A DNA stretch of 5,021 bases, taken from positions 1,105-6,125 of the forward strand of contig DBKW01000011.1 of NCBI GenBank assembly GCA_002298665.1. Direction: 5' to 3'. A model generated the notes under the pieces. That model was not told the origin of the DNA and did no database searches. It saw nothing but the letters and a program-made list of their open reading frames with translations. The translations under genes were made by a program, and so were the position numbers. The DNA comes from Verrucomicrobia bacterium UBA740. GTDB lineage: Bacteria; Verrucomicrobiota; Kiritimatiellia; RFP12; UBA1067. The first letter of the stretch is position 1, and each line of letters starts with the position of its first letter. Shown here piece after piece: positions 1 to 5,021 of this stretch.

Positions 1-297
1 CAGGCGGACAGCGCGTATGTCTGGAACAATCAGCTGTACGCCCTGCAGTCGCTCTGGGACAAGAACGGCTCGCTCCGCACGCGCGCCATCGGGCGGATGA
101 ACGCCGCGTTCCTGACCGTGTCGGACGTCGAGAAGGGGACGCGGGTGAATATCGGAAGCGACAGTTCGGGCGGCAGTTCGGGCGGCAGTTTCAACACCTA
201 TTCGGTCAATGTCGAGAGTGCGGGCCCCGACCGCAACTACGAGGAGACCTGGGACAACATCTGGAGCAACCCTGTCGATGCATTACTCAACAAATAA
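1..297 (+). CDS. C-terminal part of an unidentified protein, first gene of the pseudopilin operon (5' truncated by the window)
   Basis: Frame 1 is open from the first base to a TAA at 295-297, giving 98 C-terminal residues. An ATG at 97 lies inside this frame, but coding-like sequence continues upstream to the edge, so 97 is not taken as the start. The visible part is soluble and polar, without membrane segments. It includes a segment reading AAFLTVSDVEKGTRVNI, then a Ser/Gly-rich linker SSGGSSGGS (about residues 55-63 of the visible part) made by a 12-base tandem repeat, then an acidic, Trp-containing tail ending NPVDALLNK. I do not recognise the family. Because the next three genes are pseudopilin-like and the following start codon lies inside this gene, it is probably another component of the same cassette, perhaps a GspI/GspJ-like minor pseudopilin, but that is inference from context. 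The reading frame is well supported; the function is not. Confidence 0.8.
   Translation, partial: QADSAYVWNNQLYALQSLWDKNGSLRTRAIGRMNAAFLTVSDVEKGTRVNIGSDSSGGSSGGSFNTYSVNVESAGPDRNYEETWDNIWSNPVDALLNK
162..190 (+). repeat. 12-base perfect tandem duplication coding Ser-Ser-Gly-Gly
   Basis: The unit CAGTTCGGGCGG occurs at 162-173 and again without change at 174-185, followed by a partial third copy CAGTT at 186-190. It is in frame and encodes the SSGGSSGGS linker near the end of gene 1. The likely origin is replication slippage. Confidence 0.9.
263..266 (+). promoter_or_regulatory. weak ribosome binding site for the 278 start
   Basis: A GGAG at 263-266 lies 11 bases before the ATG at 278, within the coding sequence of the preceding gene. 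The match is short and the spacing rather long. Translation of the 278 gene is therefore probably helped by coupling to the upstream gene, which it overlaps by 20 bases. Confidence 0.4.
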
Positions 298-769
298 ACG
301 GGACGGACTCGCGCGCGGCTTCACGCTCGTCGAGCTTCTGGTCGTAGTCGGCATGATCGCGGTCCTTTTGGGTGCGCTTTCGATGTCTGTTTCGTCCGCC
401 CAGGAGCGCGCCCGGCGGCAGAAGGCCTTGGCGGAGGTGAAAACCATCAACCAAGCCATTCTCGCGTCCGAGAACTTCAAGAAGGGCAGTGCGCTGGCGG
501 CGTCGGGCGGCTGGCAGGAGCTGACGGTCGGGAACTTTCCCGATCTGTTCGGCAGGGGGCAGGACGAGCGCGTCCAGGGCACGATCCCCGTGCTCTTCAT
601 GGCGGCGGTGAACGCGGGCGGCAAGGTGCTGGACCCGTGGGGCAAGCCCTACCGCGTGCGCATCACGCAAGGCTCGGCGGCGTCGACGATCAAGAGCGCG
701 ACGGGCGGCATGGAAACGAGTTTCAGCGTCCCCAACATGTATCGTCTTTCGGAGGAGGAACGCAAATGA
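278..769 (+). CDS. prepilin-type pseudopilin, GspG/GspH-like (163 residues)
   Basis: The product has a classic class III leader: a short basic N-terminus, then LARG followed by FTLVELLVVVG. Predicted cleavage is after Gly14, giving mature Phe at +1 and Glu19 at the conserved +5 position. A hydrophobic helix runs over about residues 15-37. The next stretch (about 41-67) is charged and probably continues as the amphipathic half of the pilin helix. The motif DPWGKPYRVRI at 119-129 resembles the DPWG-P-Y motif of GspG major pseudopilins, and the length is also typical of GspG/GspH. The start at 278 is chosen because it puts a short leader before the cleavage site; an in-frame ATG at 209 would add 23 atypical residues deep inside the upstream gene. 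The gene overlaps its upstream neighbour by 20 bases and its downstream one by 4. Expected role: a subunit of a type II secretion or type IV pilus-like fibre in the inner membrane/periplasm. Which subunit class it belongs to is uncertain. Confidence 0.9.
   Translation: MHYSTNKRDGLARGFTLVELLVVVGMIAVLLGALSMSVSSAQERARRQKALAEVKTINQAILASENFKKGSALAASGGWQELTVGNFPDLFGRGQDERVQGTIPVLFMAAVNAGGKVLDPWGKPYRVRITQGSAASTIKSATGGMETSFSVPNMYRLSEEERK
753..758 (+). promoter_or_regulatory. strong ribosome binding site for the giant GspK-like gene
   Basis: AGGAGG at 753-758, within a purine run from 751 to 760, lies 7 bases before the ATG at 766. It is the best Shine-Dalgarno match in the window. It decides the 766 start over the in-frame upstream ATG at 637, which would add 43 residues in front of the leader peptide and lies well inside the preceding gene. 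Confidence 0.9.
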
Positions 770-3700
770 GAAAGATTTCCACGCGGCGCGGTTCCGCGCT
801 TCTGGTCGTTTTGGGCATGCTGGCGTTCATGACCGTCTCGGCCATCGCCTTCGCGGCGTACATGCGCCGGGCGCGGCTGCCGTCCAACTATCTGCGCCGC
901 GCGACGTCTTCGCGCGAACTTGTGAAGGCGGCCCTCGCCCGGGCGATCGACGACATCGACCACGCCGTCAACGACAATCCCCACCCGGGGCTCGGGAGCG
1001 AGGTGTGTACGCGCGCCAACACGAATTGCAACGGCTGGATCGGACGCGTCTTCATGAATACGAACATGACGAGCGCCGGCAAGACGGACGACGGGCTGGT
1101 CGATCCCAGCAACACGGTGTCCGTCCTGTCGCTGGAAGGGCTCGCCTACGTGCCGGCGCCCCTGATGGGCGAGGCGCGGTATTACGGACGCCGCACGCCG
1201 ACCGCCCAATGGCAGTCGTTCGACTTCGACGCCGGACGCTACGCCTATCTCGCGCTGGACGTGTCGGACTACCTCGACGTCAACCGCCTGTTCGCCGGCA
1301 AGCCGCGCTCCTCCGCCGCGAACACCCGCATCACGCTCTCCTACCTGTTCGACAATGTCGCGGACGGGGTGAAGTGGGACAATTTGCTGGAAGGTAATGT
1401 GCGAGATGTCGGCAACGACATTAATATTACCTTTAATAGCAAGCTGCCGCTGACCTCGGTCGCGGACCTCTCCCTCGCGCTGGGGAAGGTTTCCTACGGT
1501 CCGTTCAAGAGCTGGTTCCACGAATATCTGGAAGGCAACGAATATCTGGAAGGCAACGGGCAGTTGAAGGTGGACAAGCAGGATAGCAAGTGGAATCCGC
1601 TCCTCATGCCCCTCGTGACGGACGGCTGGTTCCCGACGAACGACATCCACAAGGCGGACGACGCGTACGAGGGAGTCTGGAACGGCAACGGCCAAGCGGG
1701 CGACGCCTACGATCTGGCGTCCCCCAATGCCCAACCCTTCCATTTCGCCGCGGGCGACATACCCAACAGTTTGGACTCGCTCTTCAGGGACTACAATCGC
1801 AGTATCTGGAATTCCTACCTCGGGCTGGTCGGTCTTGCCGCGCTGTGCGACTATCTGGATCCGGATCGCGTCCCGACGTCGCTCGCCATCCCGACGGTCG
1901 AGCGCGCGCCGATGATTTGCGGCTTCCAGATGATGCCCATGTCGGGCAAGATGAATCTGTCGCGCGATCCGGTCGACGACAAACAGGTCGTGCTGCGGCT
2001 CCCGAACGATGATCCTGCACCGGCCACGCCTCCGACGAAAGCTACGGATACGCGCAAGGTCACGGCGACGATTACATACCGTCTCGCGATGGATCAACGG
2101 CTGCAAACGCCGGGCGGGGCGAAGGCGGTCGCCGCGTTCCCGTTCGCCCACAAGGACGAGCGGGACGCCACCGGCTGGACGATGGATGGTCGCTTCGCGT
2201 TTTTCCTGACGGACGGCGTGCCCTCCCTGCGGACGGGGAACGCCGGCGGCGTATTGCGTCTCGACAAGGATATTCCAGACAGCCAACTGACGGCGGACGG
2301 CGTGATGAGCATGAAAATGAACGACACGCAAGTTTCGTTCTCCGCGCCCACGGCGGGCGATCCGCTCCAGGGGACGGTCAACGACCAGGCGACCTTGAAC
2401 TTCAGCGGCGCGCAGGTGGCGGAGGCCTTGTCGCAGATTGCCTTTCTCACGGTCAAGTATACGTGGACGCAGAAGGCGGAATCGACCGGACGTCCGATGC
2501 TGGGCCAGCCGGAGACCTACAAATGGGTTCCCGAGTTTACGGATCCCTCCGTCAAGGACGACATTTCCAAGTGCGCGATTACACTGGGTCTGCCGATTTT
2601 GAACGCGGACGGGAGTGTCGCGCACAAACGGTCCACCGTCTGGACGGGGAGCCTCCCGCTGGGCAAGCTGCAGCTGAACGCGGCGGTTTGGCTGCGGGTC
2701 CTTGACAAGGACGGCAATGTCGTGGACATGGTGCCGGCGTGCGTGGACGACGACAAGATCCAGAATCCGAATATGGCCGGTAGCGACGAGCATACGGACG
2801 ACTTAAGAGCCGCGTTAAGAGCCGCGTTCGGCCAACCGTATCCGTTGATGCTCCTGGAGACCGCAGGGGCGGGCGCGGGAATGGCGAAGATGCCGCTGTC
2901 TTCGCTTGAGGAACTCAACAATCTTTGTTCGGGAGGGGTCGACGTCTCCGTGCCGGACAATGCGTATTTCGTGTCCGATCCGCGCTACAACTATGCGCCG
3001 GAGAACTGGTTTGCGTCGGGCACGACTTGCAATCGCGCGGCGTGGAAAGCGGCGAATGGCAATGCGTTCGGGAATTCCGGGAACGATATCTTTTTCGCGA
3101 CGAGCGACGCCGGGTATCTGCAAAGTCCCTATGAGCTCGCCAATCTGCCCTGGGTGACGGAATTGGGCCCCAATAATGGAATCCGTGGCGATTTGGAGAT
3201 TCCGGGCGGCGGGACGTCGTTGCCGACAAGCCCGTGCCACAAGGGGCGGTTCTGGAAGAACTACGACCCGATGTTCAACGACCCGGTCAACCTGGAGTCG
3301 AACCTCCTGTTCCATGCGAGCTATCAGGGACAGAAGGTGAATCCCTACACCGACAACATCGAAGTCCTGCGCGGCGTTTTCGCGAATACCCCGCTGGACT
3401 GGAAGCGCGCTTCCACGAACACTGTCGGTACTGTCAGCGAGTGCGCGGGGCATTATTTAAATGGCAAAAAAGGCGGCGCTTCGGTCTTCAACGAGGATTA
3501 TACCTGGTCCAAGGACAATCAGGAGACCGCGGCGCAGATTCCGCGCGAGATTTTGGAGGAGTTCGCCGACAAGTTCCGCCAGGAGGTGCGCGATGAATAC
3601 AAAAAAGAATCCCCCACCAGGTCCTGGGACGAGATCTTGGCGGACCTGATGAACGATGCGGAGCCGAACATGCTGGGCGGTCTCGGCCTCGGCAAAGCGC

Positions 3701-3960
3701 GGCTCTACAAGGCGGACCGCGACTTCCTGTACGGTTTCTGGCGCGAATGCTTCGCGGTGCGGCAGCAGCTGTTCCTCGTCTTCGTGCGGGCGGAACCGCT
3801 CATGATGGGCGGCGCCGCGGTGGGGGCGACCCCGCCGCAGCTGGGCGGACGCGCCGTGGCGCTCGTCTGGCGCGACCCGAATCCGGTCGGGAATACCGGT
3901 ACGGACTGCCCGGGCTATCCGCACCGGACGCGCGTGCTTTTCTACAAAAATCTGGAGTAA
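766..3960 (+). CDS. giant GspK/PilX-like exported protein with prepilin-like N-terminus (1064 residues)
   Basis: The N-terminus has a basic stretch (residues 1-8), then RRG followed by SALLVVLGMLAFMTVSA, and one hydrophobic helix over about residues 10-32 followed by several arginines. Cleavage after Gly9 would leave Val, not Glu, at +5. Lack of Glu5 is a feature of GspK tip pseudopilins and also fits PilX-like proteins. The remaining roughly 1030 residues look exported and globular, with no further membrane segment. Points of note: a Cys pair at 81 and 88; an acidic segment LDVSDYLDVNRLF at about 164-176, loosely recalling the asparagine-rich 'NLN' region of GspK; DYLDPDRVPTSLA at about 362-374; a Gly/Ala-rich stretch GAGAGMAK near 701-708; and a compact C-terminus from GGRAVALVWRDP (about 1027) to the end. 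GspK is usually about 300 residues, so this is more than three times the usual size. Verru_Chthon cassette protein A has a similar size and arrangement and is the closest family I can suggest. The stop of the preceding gene overlaps the start as ATGA, indicating translational coupling. The frame is certain; the detailed function is unknown. Confidence 0.88.
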   Translation: MRKISTRRGSALLVVLGMLAFMTVSAIAFAAYMRRARLPSNYLRRATSSRELVKAALARAIDDIDHAVNDNPHPGLGSEVCTRANTNCNGWIGRVFMNTNMTSAGKTDDGLVDPSNTVSVLSLEGLAYVPAPLMGEARYYGRRTPTAQWQSFDFDAGRYAYLALDVSDYLDVNRLFAGKPRSSAANTRITLSYLFDNVADGVKWDNLLEGNVRDVGNDINITFNSKLPLTSVADLSLALGKVSYGPFKSWFHEYLEGNEYLEGNGQLKVDKQDSKWNPLLMPLVTDGWFPTNDIHKADDAYEGVWNGNGQAGDAYDLASPNAQPFHFAAGDIPNSLDSLFRDYNRSIWNSYLGLVGLAALCDYLDPDRVPTSLAIPTVERAPMICGFQMMPMSGKMNLSRDPVDDKQVVLRLPNDDPAPATPPTKATDTRKVTATITYRLAMDQRLQTPGGAKAVAAFPFAHKDERDATGWTMDGRFAFFLTDGVPSLRTGNAGGVLRLDKDIPDSQLTADGVMSMKMNDTQVSFSAPTAGDPLQGTVNDQATLNFSGAQVAEALSQIAFLTVKYTWTQKAESTGRPMLGQPETYKWVPEFTDPSVKDDISKCAITLGLPILNADGSVAHKRSTVWTGSLPLGKLQLNAAVWLRVLDKDGNVVDMVPACVDDDKIQNPNMAGSDEHTDDLRAALRAAFGQPYPLMLLETAGAGAGMAKMPLSSLEELNNLCSGGVDVSVPDNAYFVSDPRYNYAPENWFASGTTCNRAAWKAANGNAFGNSGNDIFFATSDAGYLQSPYELANLPWVTELGPNNGIRGDLEIPGGGTSLPTSPCHKGRFWKNYDPMFNDPVNLESNLLFHASYQGQKVNPYTDNIEVLRGVFANTPLDWKRASTNTVGTVSECAGHYLNGKKGGASVFNEDYTWSKDNQETAAQIPREILEEFADKFRQEVRDEYKKESPTRSWDEILADLMNDAEPNMLGGLGLGKARLYKADRDFLYGFWRECFAVRQQLFLVFVRAEPLMMGGAAVGATPPQLGGRAVALVWRDPNPVGNTGTDCPGYPHRTRVLFYKNLE
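1391..1433 (+). repeat. AT-rich inverted repeat inside the giant gene
   Basis: AAGGTAAT at 1391-1398 is perfectly complementary to ATTACCTT at 1426-1433, with 27 bases between. Inside lies a second short inverted pair, ATGTC at 1406-1410 with GACAT at 1417-1421. The patch codes for part of residues 209-223 (around NVRDVGNDINITF) and uses AT-rich codons such as GGT, AAT and ATT, unlike the surrounding GC-rich codons. No function can be assigned. Confidence 0.55.
1520..1558 (+). repeat. 18-base perfect tandem duplication coding EYLEGN twice
   Basis: CGAATATCTGGAAGGCAA stands at 1521-1538 and is repeated exactly at 1539-1556; the match extends by one base on the left (1520) and two on the right (1557-1558). 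It is in frame and gives EYLEGNEYLEGN at residues 253-264 of the giant protein. The core CTGGAAGG(T/C)AA also occurs once more at 1387-1397, where it encodes the LEGN of residues 208-211. Confidence 0.92.
2803..2828 (+). repeat. 12-base perfect tandem duplication coding LRAA twice
   Basis: TTAAGAGCCGCG at 2803-2814 is repeated exactly at 2815-2826, with two further matching bases (TT). It is in frame and gives LRAALRAA at residues 680-687 of the giant protein. Both copies use TTA for Leu and AGA for Arg, codons that are scarce in the surrounding GC-rich sequence. Confidence 0.92.
3954..3957 (+). promoter_or_regulatory. ribosome binding site for the last pseudopilin gene
   Basis: GGAG at 3954-3957 lies 6 bases before the ATG at 3964 and overlaps the last codons of the giant gene. 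This places translation of the last gene directly behind termination of the previous one. Confidence 0.75.
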
Positions 3961-3963
3961 GAC

Positions 3964-4791
3964 ATGAAAAAAGCCTTCACCTTGGTCGAACTTCTCGTCG
4001 TCATCGGCATCATCGGCATCCTGTCGGGCGTTCTGATCGCCTCGTTCTCGGGCTCGTCGGAGTCCGCCCGCGCGGCGAAGTGCCTGACGAACCTCAAGAA
4101 TCTCGCGAGCGCGAGCCAGCTCTACGCTTCCGCGAGCACGTGGCTGCCGCAATCCAGTTCAAGCACCTATCTCTTGGACGACGTGGACGACGGCAACTGG
4201 TACGACGAAACGCCGGGTTGGGTGAGCTGGCTGTCCAGCGGAATGTTCCCTTCGCAGTCTGAAGCCTGGGGAACGGAAATCAGCACCTACCACGAAAGCG
4301 AGACGGACCGCATCTACAGCCTGACGAACGGCGTCTTGTGGAAGTACCTGTCGGGGACGAGTTCGGCCTACGTCTGCCCGGAGCATGTGGACGCGGTCGC
4401 GCCGGCGTTCCGTCCGCTCTGGAGCTATGTGATGAATTCGGGCGTCAGCGGCTGGAAGTACAAGGGCGTCACGCGCGCGGACCGGCGCCTGCTTTTCGCG
4501 GAGATGCCCTTCGACGGCACGGTAAACGGCAACTACGCGCCTTCCACCTCCAAATCGAAGTACAACGACTGCGCGCTGCAGCACTGGGAAGGCGACGTCA
4601 TCGGCTTCAACCACAAGGCCGGCAAGGGCGAAAAGTGCGCACATGTCGTGTTTGTGGACGGGCATGTCGAGAAGCTCCGCCAACCCAAAGACGGCTTGAA
4701 CGATACGCAGCTCCAGGAGCTGACGCAATGGCTCTGCGAAGGCAAGGACATTTCCTTCGACGGCAAAAAATACGAGAAGTTGGCGGATTGA
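3964..4791 (+). CDS. prepilin-type pseudopilin of the DUF1559 / H-X9-DG type (275 residues)
   Basis: The protein opens with MKKA then FTLVELLVVIGIIGIL, a class III leader with Glu9 at +5 of the mature form. Residue -1 is Ala4 rather than the usual Gly. A hydrophobic helix spans about residues 5-28, followed by a charged helix with LTNLKNLASASQLYA (41-55), typical of this family. The globular part shows landmarks I associate with DUF1559-like pseudopilins: a Cys-Pro in YVCPEH (136-141), a Tyr-x-x-Asn in SYVMN (154-158), LLFAEMP (176-182), and a C-terminal FVDGHVEKL (230-238). The family motif is His, nine residues, then Asp-Gly; here His217 stands 14 residues before Asp232-Gly233, so the spacing is longer. 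Cysteines are at 40, 138, 203, 225 and 258. The start follows the giant gene's stop by 3 bases, so the two are almost certainly co-expressed. Expected location: inner membrane or extracellular fibre after processing by a prepilin peptidase. The true substrate or fibre is unknown. Confidence 0.92.
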   Translation: MKKAFTLVELLVVIGIIGILSGVLIASFSGSSESARAAKCLTNLKNLASASQLYASASTWLPQSSSSTYLLDDVDDGNWYDETPGWVSWLSSGMFPSQSEAWGTEISTYHESETDRIYSLTNGVLWKYLSGTSSAYVCPEHVDAVAPAFRPLWSYVMNSGVSGWKYKGVTRADRRLLFAEMPFDGTVNGNYAPSTSKSKYNDCALQHWEGDVIGFNHKAGKGEKCAHVVFVDGHVEKLRQPKDGLNDTQLQELTQWLCEGKDISFDGKKYEKLAD

Positions 4792-4799
4792 TTCCTGTC

Positions 4800-4832
4800 C
4801 GCGGCGCTTCGCGTCGTGCGGTGTCCGCATGA
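4800..4832 (+). other. two mutually exclusive hairpins after the last stop codon
   Basis: Hairpin A pairs 4800-4807 with 4811-4818 (8 pairs, two of them G-U, loop TTC). Hairpin B pairs 4814-4821 with 4825-4832 (8 pairs, one G-U, loop TGT). They share bases 4814-4818 and cannot both form. Neither is followed by a T-run, so they are not typical intrinsic terminators; they could protect the 3' end of the mRNA or be chance in GC-rich sequence. Confidence 0.35.
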
Positions 4833-4840
4833 GGCGGCCG

Positions 4841-4876
4841 GCAGGACATCCGGGACGAGCGGGACAACCGGGACGC
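4841..4876 (+). repeat. four 9-base tandem units (GGGAC core)
   Basis: The units are GCAGGACAT (4841-4849), CCGGGACGA (4850-4858), GCGGGACAA (4859-4867) and CCGGGACGC (4868-4876). All share GGAC at the same place, and three have CGGGAC. The array lies in the intergenic tail directly before the hairpin at 4871-4896 and overlaps its left arm. Confidence 0.75.
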
Positions 4877-4896
4877 GGCACGGGGTTGCCGCGTTC
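4871..4896 (+). terminator. possible transcription terminator hairpin of the operon
   Basis: GGACGCGGCA (4871-4880) pairs with TGCCGCGTTC (4887-4896) to form a 10-pair stem, nine Watson-Crick pairs and one G-U, with a 6-base loop. It sits about 80 bases after the last stop codon, a sensible place to end the operon. The downstream sequence (CGTCTTGATATTG) is only moderately T-rich, so it is a poor match to a canonical Rho-independent terminator. Rho-dependent ending or RNA stabilisation are alternatives. Confidence 0.45.
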
Positions 4897-4951
4897 GTCT
4901 TGATATTGTCGCGTTTGCCCCCGCCATTTTACCACTTAACCGGCGAAATAC

Positions 4952-4968
4952 AAGTCCTTCGGTGACTT
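4952..4968 (+). other. small hairpin with UUCG tetraloop
   Basis: AAGTCC (4952-4957) pairs with GGACTT when the T at 4963 is bulged out (4962 and 4964-4968). The loop is TTCG closed by C-G, the extra-stable C(UUCG)G arrangement in RNA. It is followed by CTCCCCTTG rather than a T-run. It may be a weak terminator or structural RNA element. Confidence 0.35.
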
Positions 4969-4990
4969 CTCCCCTTGCCTCGACAGGCGA

Positions 4991-5016
4991 ACCGGCTTCC
5001 TCCCGGCAGGACCGGT
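4991..5016. other. imperfect hairpin near the right edge
   Basis: ACCGG (4991-4995) pairs with CCGGT (5012-5016), and TCCT (4998-5001) pairs with AGGA (5008-5011), leaving a 2-base bulge and a 6-base loop. The window ends 5 bases later, so its context and purpose cannot be judged. Confidence 0.3.
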
Positions 5017-5021
5017 CGCGG

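Larger units (their letters stand above)
4792..5021. other. non-coding tail after the operon, rich in repeats and hairpins
   Basis: These 230 bases contain no credible gene on either strand. They hold two competing hairpins just after the stop codon, a set of 9-base tandem units, a strong hairpin that may be the terminator, an AT-richer stretch around 4926-4955, and small hairpins up to the edge. Short open frames exist on both strands but lack good starts or coding character. The density of structure suggests a termination region or a dispersed intergenic repeat. Confidence 0.6.

Noticed and set aside
209..277. 23-residue N-terminal extension of the first pseudopilin from an ATG at 209
   Set aside because: It would give an unusually long leader before the FTLVE cleavage site and sits deep in the upstream coding sequence.
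637..765. 43-residue N-terminal extension of the giant protein from an ATG at 637
   Set aside because: It overlaps the previous gene extensively, would bury the leader peptide, and lacks a ribosome site as good as the AGGAGG in front of 766.
649..2793. 714-residue open frame on the minus strand
   Set aside because: It lies wholly opposite the giant gene and the end of the pseudopilin gene, is heavy in Arg, His and Val without recognisable domains, and is the usual by-product of GC-rich coding sequence. The plus strand has clear leaders, ribosome sites and tight gene junctions.
3461..3649. 62-residue Arg-rich open frame and a possible frameshift site at the A-run 3465-3470
   Set aside because: The A-run is read as two Lys codons in a continuous frame, does not form a proper slippery heptamer in that frame, and the alternative frame shows no domain.
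4900..4930. plus-strand promoter based on TTGATA at 4900-4905
   Set aside because: No acceptable -10 box is found at 16-19 bases downstream; the best candidate matches at only three of six positions.
4159..4935. 258-residue open frame on the minus strand with a repeated PGCPA-like stretch
   Set aside because: It is antisense to the last pseudopilin gene; the repeated residues come simply from the 9-base GGGAC array read backwards. No ribosome site or domain supports it.
4607..5020. minus-strand frame open from the right edge into the end of the last gene, Arg/Ser-rich
   Set aside because: Composition is that of translated GC-rich repeats, and it would overlap the last gene by about 185 bases. 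More likely non-coding, though a convergent gene entering from the right cannot be fully excluded without more sequence.
4962..5021. possible start of a new plus-strand gene at a GTG
   Set aside because: It has no ribosome site, lies in a hairpin, and gives only 20 codons before the edge.
1..5021. CRISPR array, tRNA, rRNA or insertion sequence
   Set aside because: No regularly spaced repeats with unique spacers, no cloverleaf, no rRNA-like stretch and no transposase or terminal inverted repeats were seen.

Overview
The window is a GC-rich bacterial segment carrying one tightly packed plus-strand operon of pilin-like (pseudopilin) genes. The operon is already running at the left edge and ends near position 4791. 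The style suggests a member of the PVC group, most likely a Kiritimatiellota, Lentisphaerota or Verrucomicrobiota lineage. The clues are several prepilin-type N-termini in a row, a very large GspK-like protein in the cassette, and a terminal gene that looks like the DUF1559 / H-X9-DG 'prepilin processing-associated' proteins that are multiplied in those phyla. The taxonomic assignment is inference from family style; there is no rRNA or other marker gene here.

Layout: (1) 1-297, the last 98 codons of an unidentified gene with a Ser/Gly-rich repeat. (2) 278-769, a 163-residue GspG/GspH-like pseudopilin that overlaps gene 1 by 20 bases. (3) 766-3960, a 1064-residue protein with a GspK/PilX-like N-terminal hydrophobic helix, overlapping gene 2 by 4 bases (ATGA) behind a strong ribosome binding site. 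(4) 3964-4791, a 275-residue pseudopilin of the DUF1559 / H-X9-DG type, starting 3 bases after the stop of gene 3. (5) 4792-5021, a 230-base non-coding tail with four 9-base tandem repeat units, a 10-pair hairpin that may terminate the operon, and several smaller hairpins. I see no convincing gene in the tail.

How the genes may work together: three complete products carry a class III (prepilin-type) leader or a close variant, so a prepilin peptidase encoded elsewhere would be expected to process them and feed them into a type II secretion or type IV pilus-like assembly. The GspG-like protein would be a shaft or minor subunit, the giant protein a tip-like GspK/PilX equivalent with a greatly enlarged exported domain, and the last protein an additional exported pseudopilin. 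No ATPase, inner-membrane platform, secretin or peptidase is encoded in the window, so the machine is not identified. The cassette recalls the 'Verru_Chthon cassette' of Verrucomicrobia (one giant protein plus several small prepilin-like proteins), but that link is from memory and cannot be tested here.

Unusual sequence features are three perfect in-frame tandem micro-duplications (12, 18 and 12 bases) in genes 1 and 3, local AT-rich rare-codon patches inside gene 3, and the repeat- and hairpin-rich tail.
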